Positions 6,019 to 14,217 of a stretch of 18,148 nt of DNA are shown in pieces. The notes below the pieces were generated by a model. The model ran no database searches and was not told the origin of the DNA. It saw nothing but the letters and a program-made list of their open reading frames with translations. The stretch's first letter is position 1. Every line of letters starts with the position of its first letter. The DNA lies in NCBI GenBank assembly GCA_002352285.1, contig DEIC01000068.1, positions 459 through 18,606 on the forward strand. The letters run 5' to 3'. The translations under genes and the position numbers were made by a program. The stretch is from Alphaproteobacteria bacterium UBA2784 (GTDB lineage Bacteria; Pseudomonadota; Alphaproteobacteria; Micropepsales; Micropepsaceae).

Positions 6019-8652
6019 TCATCCCGCCAGCGTCCGTTCCACCATTTCGCGAAGATTGACCGAGATGTCCTCTTTTGACGCAATCATCGTCAGGGCCGCG
6101 CGCGCATGGGCCTGCCGCTCCGCCGTATAGCGGCGGAAGCTCTCAAAGGTGGTCACCGGGCGCGCCGCAACCTGCGGATTGATCTTGTCTTCGATCAGAA
6201 GCTCCTGCGCCACAAACGCATAGCCGGAGCCATCGGCGGCATGGAAGTGCAGCGGATTGTTATAGGCAAAGGCACCGACCAGCGCCCGGAAGCGGTTGGG
6301 ATTGTGGTGCGAGAAGTGTGGGTGCTTTGTCAGCGCCTTCACGCGGGCCAGCGTGCCGGGCAGGCATGACATCGCCTGCAGCGACATCCATTTGTCGAGC
6401 ACCAGCGGCTCATCGCGCCAGCGGTCATGAAAGGCATCAAGCGCCCGTTCGCGCTCTGGCCCCGCAATGTCGTTGAGGATGGTCAGCGCCGCCATGACAT
6501 CCGTCATGTTGGAAGCCGTTTCGAACTGCGCCAGTGCCTCTGCCGGTCCGTCATTGATGGCAATAAAACGCAGCGCCGCATTGGCAAGCGCGCGGCGGCC
6601 CGCCTGTTCGGCCCCCGGATCATAGGCGTCCTTCACCACAAAGCGGTCGCGCAGGGCGCGGAATTTTTCTGCATGCACGCGCGCCAGTGTTTCATTGACA
6701 AAATTGCGCGCCGTATGGATCGCAGAGGGATCGGCATCACCGGGAAGGGCAATGGCAATTTCAGCCTCCGGCGGCAGCGAAAGCGCCAGCGCTGTAAAGG
6801 CGGGATCGCGCGCCGCATCATCCAGCACATGACCGATGGCATGGATGAAATGCGGATCAACGGCAAGCGTGCGGCCTGCGCGCACATCCGCTGTCAGGCG
6901 GATCAGCATGTCGAGCGCGAATTGCTGGCCGGCATCCCAGCGATTGAAAAGATCGCTGTCCCGCCCCATCAGAAAAGCGCGATCCTCGGCGCTGAGGTTC
7001 GAGCGGATTTTGACCGGCGCAGAGAAATGCCGGCCCAGCGAGGGCACCGGCCGCGTGGCAACATTCACAAACGTAAAGCGCTGCTCTGCCTCTCGCAGCT
7101 CCAGCACCCGGGTGCCGTCGCTGGCCGCATTTTCGCCCTCAAGCTGCAGCGGCAGATCAACGCCGCCTGCGCCCACAAGCCCGACGGCGAGCGGGATATG
7201 CATCGGTTTCTTGACCGGCTGGCCCGGCGTCGGCGGCAAGGTCTGTTTGACGGTCAGCGAATAGGTCTGCGCCTTTTCTTCATAGGTGCCGTGCACATCA
7301 ATCTCCGGCGTGCCGGCTTGCGACCACCACAGCTTGAACTGGGAGAGATCAACCTTGTTTGCATTCTCGAAGCTGGCGGCAAAGGCTTCAACGGTCGCCG
7401 CTTCGCCATCATGCTTGTCAAAATAGTAATCCGTGCCGCGCCGGAAGCGTTCGGCCCCCAGAAGCGTCTTGAGCATGCGGCAGACCTCGGCACCCTTGTC
7501 ATAGACTGTTGCCGTATAGAAATTGTCGATCTCGACAAAGGCCTCCGGCCGCACCGGATGCGCCAGCGGTCCGGCATCTTCCGGGAACTGGCGTGCGCGC
7601 AGCGTCTTCACTTCGCTGATGCGGTGTACAGCCTCCGACCGCATGTCAGCCGAGAATTGCTGGTCGCGCAGAACCGTAAAGCCCTCTTTCAGGCAGAGCT
7701 GGAACCAGTCGCGGCAGGTGATGCGATTGCCGGTCCAGTTGTGGAAATACTCATGCGCAACGATGCTTTCGATGAACGCAAAATCGGTGTCGGTTGCGGT
7801 GTCGGGATCAGCCAGCGCATAGCGGTCGTTGAAGACATTGAGACCCTTGTTCTCCATGGCCCCCGCATTATAGGCGCTGACCGCAACGATCATGAAAATG
7901 TCGAGGTCGTATTCGCGGCCATAGGCCTCTTCATCCCACTTCATGGCGGACTTGAGCGAGTCGAGCGCATAGCGCCCGCGCTGCTCCTTGCCGGGATCAG
8001 TAAAGATGCGCAGCGTCACCTTGCGGCCTGATGCCGTTGTGAAATGGTCCTCCAGCATGCCAAAGCGGCCCGCGACCAGTGCGAAAAGATAGCTCGGCTT
8101 CTTGAACGGGTCTTCCCACACGGCAAAATGACGGCCATCCGCAAGTTTGCCGCTTTCAACCGGATTGCCGTTCGACAACAGGGTCGGATAGCGCGCCTCG
8201 TCTGCGCTGATGCGCACGCGAAAGACGCTCATATTGTCGGGGCGGTCGGGATAATAGGTGATGCGGCGAAAACCCTCCGCCTCGCACTGCGTGCACAGAA
8301 TGTCACCGGACGCATAAAGCCCCGAAAGCGCGGTGTTGGCGGCCGGCGAAATCGAAACTTTTGTGGTCAGGCGAAATCGCGGTGGTGGCGCATGCAGCAC
8401 CAAGGCTTTTTCCGAAAGCGCATAGTCGCTGGCGGCCAGCTTTCTGCCGTCGATGGCAAGGTCGAGGAGCTTCAACGCCTCGCCATCGAGGTGAAGCGGT
8501 CCTGCATTGTCATGCGCCGCTTCGATCTCAAGATTGGCTGTTACGATGGTCTCGGCCGGATCCAGCGCGAAGTCGAGATCAACAGAAAGGATGCGCCACG
8601 AAAGCGGCTTGTAGTCGGCGAGCCTGATGGTGACAGGCGTCTCGGTCTTCAT
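6019..8652 (-). CDS. pepN: Aminopeptidase N (M1 family zinc metallopeptidase)
   Basis: An 877-residue protein (E. coli PepN has 870) that removes N-terminal residues from peptides in the cytoplasm during protein turnover. The ATG at 8652 is preferred to an upstream TTG at 8724, because homology begins at VTIRLADYKPL and the length then fits. Visible catalytic features are the exopeptidase motif GAMEN (264-268), the zinc motif HEYFH (H300, E301, H304) with third ligand E323 in LKEGF, and the transition-state tyrosine Y384 in TATVYDKG. The N-terminal beta domain, the catalytic domain and the C-terminal helical domain typical of gamma-proteobacterial-type PepN are all present. No signal peptide is present. 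The gene stands alone, with a structured repeat between it and the upstream gene. No defect was seen. Confidence 0.96.
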   Translation of the reverse strand: MKTETPVTIRLADYKPLSWRILSVDLDFALDPAETIVTANLEIEAAHDNAGPLHLDGEALKLLDLAIDGRKLAASDYALSEKALVLHAPPPRFRLTTKVSISPAANTALSGLYASGDILCTQCEAEGFRRITYYPDRPDNMSVFRVRISADEARYPTLLSNGNPVESGKLADGRHFAVWEDPFKKPSYLFALVAGRFGMLEDHFTTASGRKVTLRIFTDPGKEQRGRYALDSLKSAMKWDEEAYGREYDLDIFMIVAVSAYNAGAMENKGLNVFNDRYALADPDTATDTDFAFIESIVAHEYFHNWTGNRITCRDWFQLCLKEGFTVLRDQQFSADMRSEAVHRISEVKTLRARQFPEDAGPLAHPVRPEAFVEIDNFYTATVYDKGAEVCRMLKTLLGAERFRRGTDYYFDKHDGEAATVEAFAASFENANKVDLSQFKLWWSQAGTPEIDVHGTYEEKAQTYSLTVKQTLPPTPGQPVKKPMHIPLAVGLVGAGGVDLPLQLEGENAASDGTRVLELREAEQRFTFVNVATRPVPSLGRHFSAPVKIRSNLSAEDRAFLMGRDSDLFNRWDAGQQFALDMLIRLTADVRAGRTLAVDPHFIHAIGHVLDDAARDPAFTALALSLPPEAEIAIALPGDADPSAIHTARNFVNETLARVHAEKFRALRDRFVVKDAYDPGAEQAGRRALANAALRFIAINDGPAEALAQFETASNMTDVMAALTILNDIAGPERERALDAFHDRWRDEPLVLDKWMSLQAMSCLPGTLARVKALTKHPHFSHHNPNRFRALVGAFAYNNPLHFHAADGSGYAFVAQELLIEDKINPQVAARPVTTFESFRRYTAERQAHARAALTMIASKEDISVNLREMVERTLAG

Positions 8653-8728
8653 CGCAGTATTCCCGGAATGGCGGCGCGGCAGATCGCACCTGTTGGCCGG
8701 GAGAATAGGGGGTGCGCCCGCCAAATTC

Positions 8729-8908
8729 TACCTCCTCCGCCTTCGCGGGGGTGAGCGGAGCGCAAGGGATTTGAGAGAGCAATGCGAACTCAAATCCGGG
8801 TGGGGGCCTTTGTAATCTTCAGATTTCCCCCACCCGCGATGCAAGCGCATCGCTGGCCTCCCCCGCGTGAAGGCACGCGGGCGGAGGCGCAAGAATGTGG
8901 TGACAATC
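8729..8908. repeat. Structured intergenic repeat, copy 1
   Basis: This fills the gap between the stop of the unknown gene (8915) and the pepN start. The core 8794-8892 matches 16117-16215 at about 90 of 99 positions without gaps. It is built of successive hairpins: a perfect 9-bp inverted repeat (GGATTTGAG 8767-8775 with CTCAAATCC 8789-8797), a GGGTGGGGG / CCCCCACCC pair, GCGATGC-AAGC-GCATCGC, and a GC-rich stem ending near 8890. No open frame, transposase or target duplication is seen. It may act as a terminator or mRNA-stabilising structure, or be a non-autonomous dispersed element. Confidence 0.8.
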
Positions 8909-8914
8909 CCCCCC

Positions 8915-9445
8915 TCAGCTCTCGCTGTCGATCAGCTTGAGGAGATTTTCCGCCCGCTTGGCCAGCGCAAGAGCTTCCTGAGGGAGATTGTCGGATTCGG
9001 CGGCCGCGAACTCTTTCAGCGCCTTGGCAAGACCATAAAGATGCGGCGCATTGGAGATGAGGCGCGCCTGTCCCTCCACCTGGTGGGGATGAAGGTCATA
9101 TTCAGAGCCCGGCACGCGCCAGCCACCCCAATCGGTCTCGCCTGTCATCACCACCGGATAGGTGCCGGGATGCGGATGGTGGGCGCAGTCTTCAGGCTGT
9201 TGCCATTTGTTGCGGGCGCGCACGATGCGCCATTGCGTGTTTGAGCCGGAAAGCGAGCCACCCAGATGCTGTTCTGACTGCAACTCATCCGCGCCAAATT
9301 CGCGGCCAAGACCAACGTCATAGAAAACGCGAATCGGTTCATCCAGACCTTTGGCCCACTGCGGCAGCACGCGCTCCACAAGCGCCCAGGTGCCGACCGG
9401 CCGCACATAGACCCTCTGATTCTTGTGATATTGCGCCTTCGCCAT
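8915..9445 (-). CDS. Conserved protein of unknown function, 176 residues
   Basis: The ATG at 9445 is chosen because AAGGA lies 8 bases upstream. An ATG two codons earlier (9451) would have almost no spacing, and the frame extending to 9601 lacks support. The protein opens MAKAQYHKNQRVYVRPVGTW and has segments rich in W, G and H (for example TGETDWGGWRVPGSEYDLHP near the middle). The C-terminal half is more helical and charged. No signal peptide, membrane segment or catalytic motif is recognisable, so it is probably cytoplasmic. It resembles hypothetical proteins I associate with alphaproteobacteria, but I cannot name a family. It is transcribed alone, divergent from the secreted protein gene at 9740, with a structured repeat after its stop. 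Codon use matches its neighbours, so there is no sign of recent transfer. Confidence 0.8.
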   Translation of the reverse strand: MAKAQYHKNQRVYVRPVGTWALVERVLPQWAKGLDEPIRVFYDVGLGREFGADELQSEQHLGGSLSGSNTQWRIVRARNKWQQPEDCAHHPHPGTYPVVMTGETDWGGWRVPGSEYDLHPHQVEGQARLISNAPHLYGLAKALKEFAAAESDNLPQEALALAKRAENLLKLIDSES

Positions 9446-9739
9446 GGCCATATTCCTTGCCGTTCCGGCTTGCGCATACAGCGCACGCCGGGGATCGTGG
9501 CAGTCTGCAGGGGGAATGGCTAATCTCGGGTTAAGCCGTGTGCGTACGCTGGTCACACACGTCCGCGCTTCCGGCTTCGTCTGAACCAGCGATGAATGCA
9601 CCTGCCGGATTGCTGCGGCGCAATGAAGCGAAGATTCAGCGCCTTGCGTGATGGCCTCCCCTCCACAGCGCGCGGGCGATCCGTTAGGGTTGCCGGTGAT
9701 GACGGCGGCTGTCCGGCTGCCGCTACATGGAGGGAAAAC
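9446..9739. promoter_or_regulatory. Divergent intergenic region (promoters presumed)
   Basis: A 294-bp gap separates two divergently oriented starts, so both promoters should lie here. The plus-strand gene has a clear ribosome binding site (GGAGGG at 9729-9734). I see no full CtrA, LexA or Fur-type site and no convincing sigma-70 pair; one lone TTAA occurs near 9533. No small ORF in the gap is supported. Confidence 0.3.
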
Positions 9740-10633
9740 ATGCGCAGATTTTTCATGGGCGCGGTCGTCGCAGCGCTCGCGGCTTTTGGCGCAGCGCCCC
9801 AGGCGCTGGCCAGTTACGATGATTTCGTGGGCACCTGGTCCACGACGTCGCCGGGTGATGGCGGCCTTGTCTCGCTCGACATCCGCCGTTCGGGCGGAAC
9901 GATGACTGTGCAGGTTGGCGCGCAGTGCAGCCCGCGCCCGTGCGATTGGGGCCGCGTGAATGCGGTTGCCTATGCGCCGAATGCTGGCGCCAATCTGCGC
10001 CGCGACGCCAACACGCTGGTCGCGGTCTATAATCAGGGCTTCGCCACCAAGACGGTCGTGATCACGCTTGCGGGCGGCGGCCGCCTGAACGTCACGGTCT
10101 TCACCCAGTTCTCGTCGGGCGATGGCCGCACCAACTATACGCAGGCCTCCACCTTCCAGCGTGGCGGTGGCGGCAGTGCTGAAGGCGAGTGCGTGGACGT
10201 GAACCCGCGTTGGGGCAGCCTGCGCGTGCGCGAAACCGGCGGCGGCTATGCCATCATGCAGGGCGGTTCGGCGCTGGCCGTATTCGAGTCGCAGGAAGAA
10301 GCCGCTTACGCGCGCCTCCTCATCGTCTCCTACACGTTGAACCAGAAGTGCGTGATCGGCACCGATGATCTGAGCTTCGAGTACTGGACCAACAGCGGCA
10401 ACATCCCGAACGGCGCGATGCTGGGCGAGGACTGCATTGCCTTCAATCCGGCAAACCTGCGTGCCCGCCGCTCGGGCGGCATGTGGCGCGTGCAGGATGG
10501 TTCGTCGATCCTTTATGCGCTTGAGACGCGCGAAGAGGCCGAGGCCGTCATTGAATTCCTGCGGGACTCGGGCGCGCGCCGCTCGTGCTTCGTGGGCCGC
10601 CCCGATCCGGGCATGTCATACGTCCGTCGCTAA
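9740..10633 (+). CDS. Secreted cysteine-repeat protein of unknown function
   Basis: A 297-residue protein with GGAGGG 5 bases before the ATG; the longer frame from 9596 lacks such a site. It begins with a signal peptide, MRRFFMGAVVAALAAFGAAPQALA, cleaved after ALA (residue 24), so it is exported. Region 27-140 (FVGTWSTTSP, then a CSPRPCDWG pair C63/C68, then YNQGFATKTVVITL) looks like an all-beta domain. After a GGGG linker come two related repeats, 151-207 and 232-286. Each starts C-[VI]-x-x-NP, has G.A or DGSS strands and a helix with EEA, and ends in a second cysteine (C151/C204 and C232/C283). The end CFVGRPDPGMSY is a recurring bacterial motif that I recall only from unnamed secreted proteins. 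No enzyme motif is seen; binding or envelope roles are guesses. It is monocistronic with a terminator behind it. Confidence 0.85.
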   Translation: MRRFFMGAVVAALAAFGAAPQALASYDDFVGTWSTTSPGDGGLVSLDIRRSGGTMTVQVGAQCSPRPCDWGRVNAVAYAPNAGANLRRDANTLVAVYNQGFATKTVVITLAGGGRLNVTVFTQFSSGDGRTNYTQASTFQRGGGGSAEGECVDVNPRWGSLRVRETGGGYAIMQGGSALAVFESQEEAAYARLLIVSYTLNQKCVIGTDDLSFEYWTNSGNIPNGAMLGEDCIAFNPANLRARRSGGMWRVQDGSSILYALETREEAEAVIEFLRDSGARRSCFVGRPDPGMSYVRR

Positions 10634-10694
10634 GCGGACAAATTGACGGCGCGCAACCTGCCGAAGCGTAAGCGCAGTCAATAACGTAACGTCA

Positions 10695-10733
10695 CGCCGC
10701 CGTCTGTTGTTGAAACAGGCGGCGGCGTTCTTT
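10695..10733 (+). terminator. Rho-independent terminator after the secreted protein gene
   Basis: A 14-bp stem (10695-10708 with 10714-10727, one G-U pair) closes a 5-base loop and is followed by TTCTTT. It lies 62 bp past the stop codon at 10633 and 64 bp before the next gene, so it separates the secreted protein from the acyl-CoA dehydrogenase operon. Confidence 0.85.
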
Positions 10734-10796
10734 CATCCGCTTTCCGTTTCCGTTAGATGGAGTCCGGAACCCGCATGAGAGACGGAACTTCGACCC

Positions 10797-11924
10797 ATGA
10801 ATTTCGACTTTTCGGATGACCAGAAACTCCTGAAGGATCAGGCGCAAAAATTTCTCGCCGAACATTGTCCGCCCAAAGCGGTGCGCCGCATTCTCGATGG
10901 CGAAGACACCTATGATCGCGCGCTGTGGAAGCGCATCGGCGAGATGGGCTGGACCGCAACCGCGATCCCCGAAGAATATGGCGGCCTCGGCCTGGGGCCG
11001 CTGGAGCTTTGCGTCATTGCGGAAGAGCTGGGCCGCGCCGTCGCCCCCGTGCCGTTCTCGTCAACGGTCTATCTCGCCGCCGAAGCGATCATGCTGGCCG
11101 GAAGTGGCGAGCAGAAAAAGAAGTACCTGTCAAAGATCGCATCCGGCGAACTGATCGGCACGCTGGCCGCCGCCGAAGGGCCGCAGCCTCTGTCGCCCCG
11201 CGCCATTCACGCGACGCTGAAGGGCGGCAAGCTCGACGGCACGAAGACGCCGGTGATTGACGGCGAGATTGCTGACATCGCCATCGTCGTTGCGCGCACG
11301 TCAGACGAGCCGGGCGAGCGTGGCATTGGTTTGGCAATTGTCGATCTGAAGGGCGCAGGCGTTTCGCGCAAGGCAGTCAAGACGCTTGATCCCACACGCA
11401 ACCACGCGGCCATCACCTTTAAGGGTGCGGCGGCGGAGGCGCTGGGTGCGCCCGGTACCGGCTATGCCAATCTGATGCGCGTGCTCGACCGCGCCGCTGT
11501 CTTCATGGCGTTTGAGCAGGTGGGCGGCGCCGATGCCTCCCTCGCCATGGCGCGCCAATATGCGATAGAGCGTTATGCCTTCGGCCGCCAGATCGGCTCG
11601 TTTCAGGCGATCAAGCACAAGCTGGCCGATGTTTATGTGAACAACCAGATCGCCCGATCGAATGCCTATTTCGGCGCATGGGCGCTTTCCACCAATGCGC
11701 CGGAGACGCCCGAAGCCGCCGCCGGTGCGCGCGTGAGTGCGTGCGAGGCCTATCACGTCGCCGCCAAGGAAAACATCCAGACGCATGGCGGCATGGGCTT
11801 TACGTGGGAGCTGGACTGCCAGCTGCATTATCGCCGCGCGAAACTGCTGGGCCTTGCCATCGGCGCGCCGCGCGTCTGGAAGGAAAAGCTGGTCGCCCAT
11901 CTCGAAAAGAAAAACGCAGCTTAA
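10797..11924 (+). CDS. Acyl-CoA dehydrogenase, smaller subunit type
   Basis: A 375-residue flavoprotein fold: N-terminal helical domain (NFDFSDDQKLLKDQ, then IPEEYGGLGLGPLEL), central beta domain, and C-terminal helical domain with RYAFGRQIGSFQAIKHKLAD and IQTHGGMGFTWELD. It would oxidise an acyl-CoA at the alpha-beta bond and pass electrons to ETF. The helix position that carries the base in isovaleryl-type enzymes has D231 (LDRAAV) rather than E. The C-terminal EGT-type glutamate is also absent, so this subunit may not be catalytic on its own. The second gene begins 22 bp after its stop with a strong Shine-Dalgarno. Adjacent unequal pairs like this form alpha2beta2 dehydrogenases in steroid and side-chain degradation, which is a plausible but unproven role. 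The exact substrate cannot be read from sequence. The start is supported by family N-terminus; its ribosome site is weak. Confidence 0.9.
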   Translation: MNFDFSDDQKLLKDQAQKFLAEHCPPKAVRRILDGEDTYDRALWKRIGEMGWTATAIPEEYGGLGLGPLELCVIAEELGRAVAPVPFSSTVYLAAEAIMLAGSGEQKKKYLSKIASGELIGTLAAAEGPQPLSPRAIHATLKGGKLDGTKTPVIDGEIADIAIVVARTSDEPGERGIGLAIVDLKGAGVSRKAVKTLDPTRNHAAITFKGAAAEALGAPGTGYANLMRVLDRAAVFMAFEQVGGADASLAMARQYAIERYAFGRQIGSFQAIKHKLADVYVNNQIARSNAYFGAWALSTNAPETPEAAAGARVSACEAYHVAAKENIQTHGGMGFTWELDCQLHYRRAKLLGLAIGAPRVWKEKLVAHLEKKNAA

Positions 11925-11946
11925 GAAGCGCGAAGGAGCACCCCCC

Positions 11947-13182
11947 ATGGACTTCAACGACACCAAAGAAGAAGCCGCCTTCCGGGCCGAAGTGCGCGCC
12001 TGGCTCGAAGCCAACGCTCAACCCAGGACCGAGCAGTCGGGCTTTGCCCGCGCCCGCATGAGTGAAGCGGATGCCCTGAAGCGCGCCAAGGAATGGCAGG
12101 CGAAGAAGGCGGCCAAGGGCTATGCCCGCATCACCTGGCCGAAGGAAGTCGGCGGCCTTGGCGGCACGCCGATGCAGTCGGTCATTTATGGTCAGGAAGA
12201 AGCCAAGTTCGACGTGCCGACCGGCTTTTTTGAGATTGGCCTCGGCATGTGCATTCCAACCGTCATGAAATTCACGACGCCGGAAAACATCGCCCGCTTT
12301 GTGCGCCCGGCTTTGTTTGGCGAGGAGATCTGGTGCCAGCTGTTCTCGGAACCCGCAGCAGGCTCAGACGTTGCGGGCCTGCGCACACGCGCCGAGCGCG
12401 ACGGCGATGACTGGGTCATCAACGGACAGAAGGTCTGGACCTCGGGCGCGCATTATTCCGATTACGGCATTGTTCTTACCCGCACCGACGCGAACGTGGC
12501 CAAGCACAAGGGCCTGACCATGTTCTTCCTCTCGATGAAATCGCCGGGTGTGGACGTGCGCCCGATCCGCCAGATCAATGGCGGCGCGAACTTCAACGAG
12601 GTCTATTTCAACAATGTCCGCATCCCCGACAGCCAGCGGCTTGGCGAAGTCGGCAAGGGCTGGGATGTAGCCCTGGTGACGCTGATGCACGAACGCCTCG
12701 CCGTGGGCGGTGGCGCGGGCGGCACTGGCCCCGATGTGCGTGAACTGATTGCGCTGGCGCGTGCCACCGAGCTGGAGGACGGCCCCGCCATCCGCAACGC
12801 GGCGGTGCGCGAAAAGATTGCCGACTTCCACGTGCGCACGCAGGGCCTGAAATATACGACCTATCGCACGATGACGGCGCTCTCAAAGGGTCAGGTGCCC
12901 GGCCCCGAAGCCTCAATCGGCAAGATCGTCTCGGCGGTCAAGCTACAGGACCTCACGCATTTTGCGACCGAGCTGGAAGACATGGGCGGCTATGTCGTGG
13001 GCGACGGCGCACCGCAGGATGGCGCCTTCCAGCAGGCCTATATGTGGGCGCCGGGTCTGCGCATCGCGGGCGGCACCGACGAGATTTTGAAGAACATCAT
13101 TGCGGAGCGCGTGCTCGGTCTTCCCGCCGACATGCGCGCCGACAAGGATCTGCCGTTTGCCAAGCTGCCGACGGGTCGCTGA
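11947..13182 (+). CDS. Acyl-CoA dehydrogenase, larger subunit type
   Basis: A 411-residue protein; AAGGAG at 11933-11938 is 8 bases before the ATG, so the frame extending back to 11737 is only read-through over the previous gene. It shows the FAD/substrate region CQLFSEPAAGSDVAGLRTRA and NGQKVWTSGAHYSDYGI, the MHERLAVGGG helix with E249, and the C-terminal RIAGGTDEILKNIIAERVLG. At the medium-chain enzyme's catalytic glutamate (EGT) it has G-G-T, so E249 is the likely base, as in isovaleryl-CoA dehydrogenase and FadE26-type subunits. It pairs with the preceding gene, with which it probably forms one enzyme and one operon. It converges on epmB, with only 6 bp between the two stop codons and no visible terminator. 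Confidence 0.92.
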   Translation: MDFNDTKEEAAFRAEVRAWLEANAQPRTEQSGFARARMSEADALKRAKEWQAKKAAKGYARITWPKEVGGLGGTPMQSVIYGQEEAKFDVPTGFFEIGLGMCIPTVMKFTTPENIARFVRPALFGEEIWCQLFSEPAAGSDVAGLRTRAERDGDDWVINGQKVWTSGAHYSDYGIVLTRTDANVAKHKGLTMFFLSMKSPGVDVRPIRQINGGANFNEVYFNNVRIPDSQRLGEVGKGWDVALVTLMHERLAVGGGAGGTGPDVRELIALARATELEDGPAIRNAAVREKIADFHVRTQGLKYTTYRTMTALSKGQVPGPEASIGKIVSAVKLQDLTHFATELEDMGGYVVGDGAPQDGAFQQAYMWAPGLRIAGGTDEILKNIIAERVLGLPADMRADKDLPFAKLPTGR

Positions 13183-13188
13183 ACAGGG

Positions 13189-14217
13189 TCAGATCACTTC
13201 ACGCCATTCACCATCGGCTCCCAGCACCTCGTCGCGTCCCTGCGCGGCGCGGTGAAAAAGGGGGCCGATGGGCGCTTTGGACACGCCACCCGGTAAGTCG
13301 ATGACGTAAGTGGGCAACGCGAGGCCTGACGCCCGCGCATGCAGCGTACGCATCAGCGCCTGACCCTCTGCAATTGTCGTGCGAAAATGCGCCGTGCCGG
13401 GCGCAAGATCGCCGTGATGCAGGTAATAGGGCTTGATGCGGTTCTCGACAAAAGCGCGCATCAGCGCCTCCAGCGCATCAATATTGTCATTTACGCCTTT
13501 GAGTAGCACGCTCTGGCTCACCAGCGCGATGCCGGCATCGGCAAGGCGCGCAATCGCCGCGCGCGCCTCATCCGTGAATTCGCGCGCATGATTGGCATGA
13601 ATGCCGACATAGACCGCGCATGACGATTTCAGCGCCGCCACAAACTCCGGCGTCACGCGCGCGGGATCAACCACCGGCACGCGCGTGTGCCAGCGGATCA
13701 CTTTGACATGGCCGATGGATGAAAGCGCCGCCGTCAGTTCGCCCGCGCGGCGCGCCGACAGCATGAAGGGATCACCCCCCGTCAGGATCACTTCCCAGAT
13801 GCGCTTATCGCCCGCAATGTAATCCAGTGCGCGCGTCAGCATCTCGCCGGTCAGCGGCGCATCATGCCCCGGCCCCACCATCTCGCGCCGGAAACAGAAG
13901 CGGCAATAGACGGGGCACGACGAAATCACTTTAAGGAGCACCCGGTCGCCATAGCGATGCACCACACCCGGAACGGGTGAATGGCGCATGTCGCCGATGG
14001 GGTCCGTCAGCTCTTCAGTCCGCACATCAAGTTCGCGCGCATCGGGCACGAATTGGAGTGCAATCGGATCAGCCGGATCGCTTTTGTCGATCAGACGCAC
14101 CATCTCCGGCGTGATCGCAACCGCATAGCGCGCCGCCACTTCCTCGAGCGATGCCGCGTCACCGCGCAACAGGCCCGCATTGCTCAGGTCAGCGATGGTT
14201 CTTAGCGATGCGCTCAT
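13189..14217 (-). CDS. epmB: EF-P beta-lysylation protein EpmB (lysine 2,3-aminomutase-like radical SAM enzyme)
   Basis: A 342-residue protein from the ATG at 14217, which overlaps the epmA stop (ATGA); a GTG at 14232 is a less likely start. The radical SAM iron-sulfur motif is CPVYCRFC (C101, C105, C108), followed by a GGDPFML-type SAM-binding segment. The PLP-binding lysine is K314 in PGGVSKAP. It isomerises alpha-lysine to (R)-beta-lysine, the group that EpmA attaches to elongation factor P. It is shorter than catabolic KamA enzymes, whose C-terminal zinc region is missing here, and this fits EpmB. The direct neighbours epmA (overlapping) and efp (divergent) make the assignment strong. It converges on the acyl-CoA dehydrogenase gene. 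Confidence 0.95.
   Translation of the reverse strand: MSASLRTIADLSNAGLLRGDAASLEEVAARYAVAITPEMVRLIDKSDPADPIALQFVPDARELDVRTEELTDPIGDMRHSPVPGVVHRYGDRVLLKVISSCPVYCRFCFRREMVGPGHDAPLTGEMLTRALDYIAGDKRIWEVILTGGDPFMLSARRAGELTAALSSIGHVKVIRWHTRVPVVDPARVTPEFVAALKSSCAVYVGIHANHAREFTDEARAAIARLADAGIALVSQSVLLKGVNDNIDALEALMRAFVENRIKPYYLHHGDLAPGTAHFRTTIAEGQALMRTLHARASGLALPTYVIDLPGGVSKAPIGPLFHRAAQGRDEVLGADGEWREVI

Noticed and set aside
6427..8031. 534-codon open frame on the plus strand
   Set aside because: It is the antisense shadow of pepN. The minus strand carries every M1 catalytic motif, and long antisense frames are common at this GC content.
11737..11946. 70-codon N-terminal extension of the second acyl-CoA dehydrogenase
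   Set aside because: It is read-through over the end of the first dehydrogenase gene. ATG 11947 has AAGGAG at ideal spacing and a family-typical N-terminus.
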